64,000 nt of DNA, from positions 25,693,942 through 25,757,941 of the forward strand of contig NC_077230.1 of NCBI RefSeq assembly GCF_027887165.1. Reading direction: 5' to 3'. This document shows positions 56,495 through 64,000 of this stretch, one piece after another. Each line of letters begins with the position of its first letter. The first letter of the stretch is position 1. Position numbers and translations under genes: made by a program. The notes under the pieces were generated by a model. That model was not told where the DNA came from and made no database searches. It worked only from the letters and a program-made list of their open reading frames with translations. The stretch comes from Monodelphis domestica (taxonomy: Eukaryota > Chordata > Mammalia > Didelphimorphia > Didelphidae).

Positions 56495-58430
56495 TTTTAA
56501 AAATTAAATGTTAACATTTTGTTTTTCTATTACATGTAAAAAACATTTTTTTACCCTTTTGTTGCAATTTTTCTCTCACTTACCTTGCCTCTTCATTCAT
56601 TGAAAAGGCAAGCAGTTTGATAAAGACTATACATCTACAGCCATGAAAAACATATTTCCGTATAAGCCATGTGAAAGAAAACACAAGGGAAAAAAAAACT
56701 CAAGAAAAATAACACAAGCAAAAAAAAATAGGCTTTGATCTGCATTCAGATTCCATCAGTTCTTTCATGCAGATACCATTTCTCATTGTAAGTACTTCAG
56801 AATTGTCTTGGATCTTTGTATTGTTGAGAATCTCTAAGTCATTCTCAGTTCATTATCATATAATATTGCTGTTACTGCTCACCTCATTTTGCATCGGCTC
56901 ATGTAATTCTTCCCATTTTTTTCTGAAAGCATCCTATTAATCTTCATTAAATTAATTGAAATTAATTCCATCACAATTATATATCATACTTTGTTCAGCC
57001 ATTCCCTAATTGACAGGCATCCCTCCAATTTCCAATTATTTGCTACAACAAAAACCTGCTATATTTTTTTATATATGTTATTTTCTTTTCTTTTGATCTC
57101 TTTGGGATACAGACAACATTATTGCTGGATCAAAGAGTATGCACAGTTTAATAGTCCTTTAGGCATAGTTCCAAATTGTTCTCCAGAATTATTGGCTCAG
57201 TTCATGACTTCACTAATGGTGCATTAGTGTCCCAATTTTGCTATATCTGGCCTTCAAATTTGCCATTTTTCTTTTCTATTAGGCAACCCAATAGGTGTGT
57301 GAAATGGTACCTTAGAGTTATTTTTGGCTTTTATCTTTCTAATCAGTAGTTAGTTAGAGCATTTTATATGATTATCGATAGTTTTAATTTCTTCATTTGA
57401 AAATCGCCTATTCATATTGTGAAGATTGGATTTAGCTATCTCCTGATTGTAACAATGAAGATACTTAGCTCTTTATTGTGAAGATAAAATTGTAATCTCC
57501 TGATTGTAACAATGAAGATACTTAGCTCTTCCTTTATAGTGAAGCTAGAATTGTAAGCTACAATCAATTTTTCAATTTTAACTACAAAAAGGTGTTAAAT
57601 AACTACAAAAGGTGTTATAACTACTATAACTATAAATAACTACAAAAAGGTGTTAAGTAACTACAAAAGGTGAACTTAACAAAAGAGGTATTAAGTAACC
57701 CAAAAAGATATAATCTAACCAAAGAAGGTGAGAACTAAAGAATGGGCAGTCCTGGAGAAAAGCGTCTGCTGTGATTGGTAGACATGAAAATTTAGAGGAG
57801 GTGACACAAGAGAAAAAGGTCTTTAAATAGAGAATAAAAAGACTGAAAAGGAGAGGCAGTCACCCCGGGCTTGGAGAGAAGGATCACTCACTCGGAGCTG
57901 AAGGGAAGATGGACAATTGAACAGTCAGTCACCTGGGCTTGGAGTGAAGGATGGAGGAGCAACTGGAAGACCAACACCCAGACTTCTTTTAGACTGTTAC
58001 CTTTGGTGAGTGAAAAGCTGACTTAGTGACCCTGCCTTTCTGGAAGTGTAAGGCCTCCAGGTAAGGCCCAACTTCTTGAGACTCTCTTCCCCTGGTTGGG
58101 ACTTAGAATTTCTAACTGATGTCAGAAGCCACAGTTTTTTTCTCTCTCTCATTCCTTAATATCTTAATATCTTCCTTCTATTGTAAATATTGTAAATAAA
58201 TTACCACAAATTCTAATTACTTTAGTAATTCATTTTGGGATTTAGAATTAAATCCCTTGCAACCACATAATTAATTCTATTCAGTGTCCAACCACAATTA
58301 ATTTTAACATAATATTCTTTGACCATTTGTCAATTGGGGAATGACTCATAGTCTTAGAGATTTGACTCAGTCCTCTATATATTTGAGAGATGAATCCTTT
58401 ATCAGAGAAACTTGGGAATTGTGCTTTGAA
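56495..58430 (-). mobile_element. L1 3' end split by a solo LTR
   Basis: 56495-57417: CTATTACATGTAAAAAACAT, TTTGATCTGCATTCAGATTC, TTGTTCAGCCATTCCCTAAT, ACTAATGGTGCATTAGTGTC, ATCGCCTATTCATAT. It resumes at 58310 with TTTGACCATTTGTCAATTGG and runs to about 58430. Removing the LTR restores the normal L1 wording across the junction. Confidence 0.87.
57418..58309 (+). mobile_element. Solo ERV LTR with 6-bp target duplication
   Basis: 892 bp, TGTGAAG...TTTTAACA. It is flanked by TCATAT (57412-57417) and TAATAT (58310-58315), one mismatch, the 6-bp length usual for class II (beta-type) ERVs. It contains tandem GGTGTTAA/CTACAAAA motifs, TCTTTAAATAGAGAATAAAA (TATA region, about 57821) and a poly(A) signal AATAAA at 58195. 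No internal retroviral sequence remains, so it arose by LTR-LTR recombination. Confidence 0.88.
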
Positions 58431-58609
58431 TACTCTTCAAGTATTAGAAATGCTGTGATGTAGTAGAGGGGAAGGGCTTATTGTTCTTGTTTCCAGAGGG
58501 CAGAGCCAAGAACCATGAGTCAGAGTTGCAAAAAACAAAACAAACAAAAAACCCACTTAGGCTTGAGGTTAAGTAAAAATTTCTTGTCTAGAAAAACTGC
58601 TAACTTCTG

Positions 58610-59130
58610 TGTTTTTTTAATCCTGTTATTGTCCAATTTTAATGATGATTGGCTATGGTCAGTTTTTGAAATAGAGATGATTGTTATCACCAAATAACTT
58701 TAGTTTTTACTTATCCTTATACTCTTAATTTCTTTCTCTTATTGTTGTTATTTGGGATATTTAGACCTATGTCAAATAACAATAGGTAAAAGGGAAATTC
58801 TTGCCTTATTCCTGTATTTACTAAAACATTTCTTGTGTTTTACACATTGCATATAACTACCCAATTATAGATCTTGATTTTTAGGTATTTAAAAAATCTC
58901 ATTAAAATGATTTTTCTATGCCTAAGTTTTGACAGTTTTTTTAGCATAAATGAGTGTTGTACTTTGTCAAAGACTTTCTTTTTTGTCTATTGACATAACC
59001 ATATGGTTTGATATCTTTTTAGTTTTAATGTGATTCATTATGTTAATTTTTTCAAATATTGAACTATCCTTGTATCTGTTATAAATCATAGTTGGTCATA
59101 ATTTTGGAGAACTATATTTCTTTTTGGGGG
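58610..59130 (-). mobile_element. Old L1 reverse-transcriptase fragment
   Basis: Antisense RT wording: GTACTTTGTCAAAGACTTTC, GACATAACCATATGGTTTGA, AATATTGAACTATCCTTGTA, followed by TTGGTCATAATTTTGGAGAA. Degraded. Confidence 0.6.
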
Positions 59131-59830
59131 AGTTTGCATTTTTAAAAAAAGATGGTATGTGTATTAAGCCTTGAAATGAATAGATAACCATTAAATTTTG
59201 GTCTGGAATTAAAATTACAATAAGAATATTTTTGGGATATTACAACAATAAAATTTTGTTTTAGGTTAGAGGAATATCCTACAACAGAAAAAATATAGAT
59301 GGTGAAGGGAGGGGAAAGAGCACTAAGTAATCTGAAAACTTAAATTAGATAAAGTTCATAAGAATTTGGAAGACATGGAAATTAAGTGTAAAAGACTCCA
59401 AAAGAAATTAAAATAAATTCCATGAACAACAGGTCCTTTTGTCCTGACTTGTTCAGTATGACTACTGAAAGGAAACTGTTAAGTACTTTGGGGAGTCATA
59501 ATAGATAATGGGATTTTATGGAACTTTTACAATTTGGCACTGGCTGGAACAACTGAATTTTAAGGTACTCTAGACAGAGTCATTTTTGGCCCTGACTCTC
59601 ATTTGAGGAAGTCTTTGTATGGTACTTTAAAGACCTAGTCATTGAAATCAGTTATTGCCAACTAAAAGGAATGGGAGATATATTTCAATGGATTTTTGCT
59701 AGATTCTTATGGGGAAAGTTTGTATCAGTTTCATTATATCTATCTGTAATTCTTTTTTCTTTTCTTTATTCTTCCCTGGATGACTGCATAATCTTCATTA
59801 AGAAAAACATAACCACATACACTTCCTAAT
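59131..59830. other. No recognisable gene or repeat
   Basis: AT-rich, no nameable family and no exon-like segment. Confidence 0.35.
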
Positions 59831-59975
59831 GATTAGAATTGTCCAGTAGTGGAATGGACTCCCCCAGGAGGTAGCGAATTCTCTCTTCCTTACTGATCGT
59901 CTCTAAAGAAAAGTTGGTCGGCCAAGTTTTTGGTAAATTTTAGAAGGAATTCTTGTTTTGTTATGATTTGTACTA
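59830..59975 (+). mobile_element. L3/CR1 3' fragment
   Basis: AGTGGAATGGACTCCCCCAG, GAGGTAGCGAATTCTCTCTT then CGTCTCTAAAGAAAAGTTGG match the sense CR1/L3 3' region. Confidence 0.65.
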
Positions 59976-60029
59976 GTCAATCAATGACTCACTCCCAACT
60001 TTGAGATTATGTGGAATTGAGTACCAGAT

Positions 60030-60160
60030 GTTAGCCCATGGCTAAGTGAATTGTCTGAAGTTTCTTGAGTTATTGGTAGTAGGGCTAAGATTTGAACATC
60101 AGAATAGGACTTCTGATGGCACCCAGTCTTATGTTCTTTCTACCGTACCAGGGTCCCAAA
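60030..60160 (-). mobile_element. MIR fragment
   Basis: GCTAAGTGAATTGTCTGAAG, AGGGCTAAGATTTGAACATC, TTCTTTCTACCGTACC. 60165-61090 otherwise contains nothing identifiable. Confidence 0.55.
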
Positions 60161-61093
60161 CAAGTAAGCAGTCTATAATTCTCAGATGTAATTGCCAACA
60201 CTGTAGTGATATCACGGTTAAGGCCATTTCCTGGAGGCAGTTTCATTCACTGTTGCTTATTCTTTCAGACTTGTAATCTACTATATTAAAATGTTGTTCT
60301 ACAGATATGTGATTAAAGACTTGCCCGTTACTATTTTTGCTGCATGATTCTGTCGTGCTACTTTTTTCAGTTTCTCTCTTCCATGAATTCTGTGGTTCAG
60401 TTTGCAAGAAGTTAGCACAATGACAGGGCTGGTCAACTGCCAAGGCCAATGTCCTAACTATAGCTCCAGTTGGGTTTCTTTTTGAATTATAACCACAGAG
60501 CTTGCTTAAATGCTGCCTCTACCAAGGAGCAGAGTTTCCTTCTAAGATTCTAGGGAAAGGTATTGAGGCAGCCATCCCAGATATTATACAGAAATCTTTC
60601 TGTTAATCACATTTTATGGAGAGTTTGCTGTGACTTGGATGCTTCATTAGTTATGAAGACATCACTTCTGCACCTGAAGGGCTTACAACCTAGCTGAGGC
60701 AACATTGCACAGTTAGTTGTCTCACATCTATAGGCTTTGGTGTCTTCTATAAATAATGAATTGGACTTAATATCTCCTGCACTTATGATTTTTTATTTAG
60801 CTTCTGAGATTAAGGACATTTTACTTTAGCTCTTGACTTCCTTCCTCTTTTCTTCCACATTTCTGTGTCATTATTTGCATTCTCCTTTCTTCTAGACCCA
60901 CAGGAAGGGACTGTTCCTACAGCTTGCTGATGGATGCTAATGCTTCAGCATTGTCTTGGATTCCAGGTGTTCTCCCCTTCTCTGGGATCTTGCTCCTAAT
61001 TCTTCATGGATTCTTTCCTTCTACCTACAGATATACTCACAAGCAGGTCTACTCAATCCTAAAAAAGGATTCTACTTTTGATCCATTTTTCTA

Positions 61094-61560
61094 AGGCAGG
61101 TAGGTAGTACATTGGATAGAGTACCAGATCTGGAATCCAGAAGACATGAATTCACATATAGCCTCAGACACTTACTAGCTATGTGACCCAGAGCAAATTA
61201 TTTAATATCTGTTTGCCTCAGTTTCAATATCTGTAAAATGGGAATCCCAAGGTTATTGTAAAAATCAAAGATAATAATTGTAAAGCAATTAGTACAGTCA
61301 CTAGAACATAATAAGCATTATAGACATGTTAGTTATTTTTAAAGAACACTAGACTTGGTATCAGGAAGAGGACCTCAGATGTGTACTAACTGTGTGACCC
61401 TGGACAAATCACTTAACTTCTGCCTGCTTCAGTTTTTCATATGTAAAATGGGAATAATAATAATATCTATGTCCCAGAGTATTTATGATGGTAAAATGAA
61501 ATTGTATTTGTAGAGTGTTTCACAAACTTTAAAACCCTACATAAACATTAGCTAATATTG
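61094..61560 (+). mobile_element. Two plus-strand MAR/MIR-type SINEs in tandem
   Basis: 61094-61340: GGTAGTACATTGGATAGAGT, TAGCTATGTGACCCAGAGCA, CTGTAAAATGGGAATCCCAA. 61342-61560: AACTGTGTGACCCTGGACAA, ATATGTAAAATGGGAATAAT. Confidence 0.8.
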
Positions 61561-61579
61561 TTTTGTTATTATCTCTAAC

Positions 61580-62200
61580 ACTACCTCATTTTCTATGCTG
61601 CAGTCAGACTAAATTATACTGACATTCCTGGAACATTTCTGTCCTTTAGACTTTCTATGCCTTTGTTGACATGGTTTCTTCCATCTAGGATGCCTTCCCC
61701 TACTCTGTGCCTAAATCCTAACTATTAATTCTTTAGAGCTCAGATCAAATAACGCCTTTCCAGATGACCCTTAATGCCTTTCCTTTGGGATTCCCTTCAA
61801 TTTATCTTGTGAAATATAGCTTGTTTGACCATAGCAGTTTGTATGTTGTCTCCCCCATTAGACTGAGAATTCCATGAAGGCAGGAACTGTTCATGCTTTC
61901 TTTGCAACTGCAGCTATCTTAACACAATGCCTAACACACCACAGGTCCATAATAAATACTTACTAGTTTGAATTTTATCTTACTAAGTCTTCTTTTCAAG
62001 CACTTTCACCTGCCTCTTAGATCCCATCATGTAATATTTTATATTATTTGTGTCATACCTTCCCCATCTCCCTACCCCCATGAGACTGGCTCCACAGTCA
62101 CAAGGATAATGTTTTAGCTAAACTTGGTGTCTCCCTCCCCTTGCACCAAGAACAACATTCTGCACACAGTAAGCATTTCATAAAAATGTCTGTTAAGTTG
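61580..62200 (+). mobile_element. L2 3' ends (two)
   Basis: 61580-61975: CTAGGATGCCTTCCCCTACT, GAATTCCATGAAGGCAGGAA, CATAATAAATACTTACTAG. 61980-62200: a second, shorter terminus (CTGCACACAGTAAGCATTTC). Confidence 0.75.
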
Positions 62201-62214
62201 AAGTGTTTTTAGCT

Positions 62215-63228
62215 CTGCTAAGTGTTAGCTGCATCCCTTACCTGCTTCTCTTTATTTGCATAGATTTCTACTTTTGTTTCCTAATTATGGGAGATAAATT
62301 ATCCTGACCCTGACCCCTAATATATTCTTCTTCCCCTCTCTTTCCATTCTTCTGTTAACATCATTGAGACATGACAGAACCACTCCCATGCCTATGTCTA
62401 ATTAGACCTCATCTATTACCCTTTGCAATGAGAGGGTTCAGAGAAAACACACGTATCATTTCCTTATTTTCAGATGTAAGTGGTTTATCCTTGTTTAGTC
62501 CCTTGTCATTGTTCATTCATGTTCACCTTTTTTATATTTCTCCTTTCTTTTGTGTTTCAAATTCAAAGTTGCTTTGGAACTTTGATCTTTTCATCAGGAA
62601 TGCTTAGAAGGTCTCTCTTTCATTAAAAATATGTTTCCACCTGTAGCATTTTACCCAGTTTTGCCAGGTAAGCTACTTTTGGATATAAGCCCATACCTTT
62701 TGCTTTCTGAAATATAATTTTCCCAATTCTCTGTTTGTTTATGCTGGTGATGGCTAAATTGTGGAATTGTGACTCCTTGATATTTGAATTCTTTCTTTCT
62801 GGCTGCTTGCAGAATTATTTCATTAATCTGGAAGCTTTGGATTATGGCTATGATATTCCTAGAAATTTTAATAATATCTAAGCTTTTAAAAAAAATCGTG
62901 GCATTGAAATAGTCCAGTGATTCTTCAATATTTTCTCCTTGATCTGTCTTCTAGGTCAGTTGTTTTTTCCAGCCCTATGACTTTGTTATAATATTCCTTA
63001 TTTTATCTCATGGAGTAATTGTCTTCTATTTGGTCTATTTTATGTATTGAGGATTTTTCTTGGCTTAGGCAAGGTTTTGTACTTCTTGTGCCAAGCTGTC
63101 CAATTCTTTCTTCTATAGCTCTCATTTCTTTTCTACTTTCCCTCAAGTGCTCTCATTTCATTTGTGGAAGTATTTTAAATTCAAAAAATTATTGCTTTAT
63201 TTCATCTAAAATTTTGAGTTGAATTTGT
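62215..63228 (-). mobile_element. HAL1-like ORF1 fragment, same family as 45418-48065
   Basis: The minus strand at about 62770-62830 gives IILQAARKKEFKYQG, the ORF1 C-terminal motif. The roughly 0.45 kb downstream of ORF1 (62230-62650) aligns block by block with 45990-46480 (TTTCCATTCTTCT, GTTTATCCTTGTTTA, TTCATTAAA, CCTGTAGCAT). 62900-63228 matches 46800-47060. A younger L1 cuts it at 63229. No RT sequence is present. Confidence 0.68.
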
Positions 63229-64000
63229 TTTTTTTAAATTTTATTTAATTAGTAAAATTATAATATTTTTCTTGATTACAAGAATCATATCCCTTCCCTC
63301 CTCTCCCCGCCCACCCCTTCCCATAGCTGGGTTTTACATGTGTCCTTGATCAAAACCCATTTCCATGTTGTTGATGTTTGCACTAGGGTGATCTTTTAGA
63401 GTCTACATCCCCAATCATATCCCCATCGACTCATGTAATCAAGCAGTTGTTCTTCTGTGTTTCTACTTCCACAGTTTTTCTCTGAATGTGGATAGTGTTC
63501 TTTCTTATAGATCCTTCCAAATTGTTCAGGATCACTGCATTGCCACTAATGGAGAAGTCCATGACATTTGATTGTACAACAGTGTATCAGCCCCTCCGTA
63601 CAATGTTCTTCTGGTTCTGCTCCTCTCACTCTTCATCAATTCCTAGAGCCCATTCCAGTTCCCATGGAATTCCTCCAGTTCATTATTCCTTTGAGCACAA
63701 TAGTATTCCATTACCAACATATACCACAATTTGTTCAGCCGTTTCCCAATTGAAGGGCATCTCCTCATTTTCCAATTTTTTGCTACCACAAAGAGCACAG
63801 CTATGAATATTCTTGTACATGTCTTTTTCCTTATTATCTCTTTGTGGTACAAACCCAGCAGTGCTATGGCTGGATCAAAGGGTAGACAATCTTTTAGCGC
63901 CCTTTGGGCATAGTTCCAGATTGTCTTCCAGAATGTTTGTATCAATTCACAACTCCACCAGCAATGAATTAATGTCCCAACTTTGCCACATCTCCTCCAG
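63229..64000 (-). mobile_element. Young L1 3' end, continues beyond the window
   Basis: Starts with the poly(T) of its tail, then 3' UTR (CATATCCCTTCCCTCCTCTC), then ORF2. The minus strand at 63643-63945 is open and carries the L1 ORF2 C-terminal motifs FDPAIALLGLY, CTRIFIAVLF, WYMLVMEYYCAQRNNE. It is 78-85% like the piece at 4621-5194 by eye and still open over 100 codons, so it is among the more recent L1s here. Truncated by the window edge. Confidence 0.9.

Noticed and set aside
1..64000. CRISPR arrays, phage, operons, tRNA genes
   Set aside because: No regularly spaced repeats with unique spacers, no ribosome-binding-site-led gene strings, and no complete tRNA fold. The tRNA-like A/B boxes all belong to SINEs.

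Overview
This window looks like marsupial nuclear DNA. The tRNA-derived SINEs that recur throughout (heads ending in a GGTTCAAATC-type B box, bodies with GTGTGACCCTGGGCAAGTCA), the MAR1-like SINEs with an RTE/BovB-type tail, the MIR/MON1 CORE-SINEs and the L1 subfamilies are together typical of opossums and Australian marsupials. I cannot name the species. Outside one CpG island the sequence is AT-rich and CpG-poor.

Coding content is very low. The clearest gene signal is a plus-strand CpG island (about 14.03-15.30 kb). It contains a probable first coding exon at 14524-14596: ATG in a strong context, a hydrophobic signal-peptide-like start and a CAG|GTAGGA donor. I do not recognise the gene. 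I find no convincing second plus-strand exon, so most of the remaining 49 kb is probably its first intron. A second candidate exon, on the minus strand at 21788-21950, is cysteine-rich and bounded by plausible splice sites. It would belong to a different gene or may be a false positive.

Two retropseudogenes are recognisable: RPL10 (about 9553-9985, minus) and 7SL SRP RNA (about 54505-54785, plus).

Most of the rest is layered transposable elements. 0-8 kb: an LTR, an old L1 broken by another LTR and by a second L1, then an internally deleted L1 (4621-7444) with intact ends and a 13-bp target duplication inside a MAR1 SINE. 8-14 kb: SINE, L3/CR1 and MIR remnants plus the RPL10 copy. 15-41 kb: many SINEs, an RTE copy, L1 3' ends, L2 pieces and long microsatellites. 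41-64 kb: L1 and HAL1-like elements (ORF1 but no ORF2), a twin-primed inverted L1, a solo LTR with 6-bp target duplication inside L1, a three-armed inverted repeat, and at the right edge a young L1 3' end running out of the window. Nearly all L1 copies lie antisense to the putative gene.

No CRISPR array, operon or prokaryotic system is present. The main points of interest are the two candidate exons, the ORF2-less L1 relatives and the 48.7-49.0 kb inverted repeat. All family names come from reading the sequence and memory of consensus features, not from a database search.
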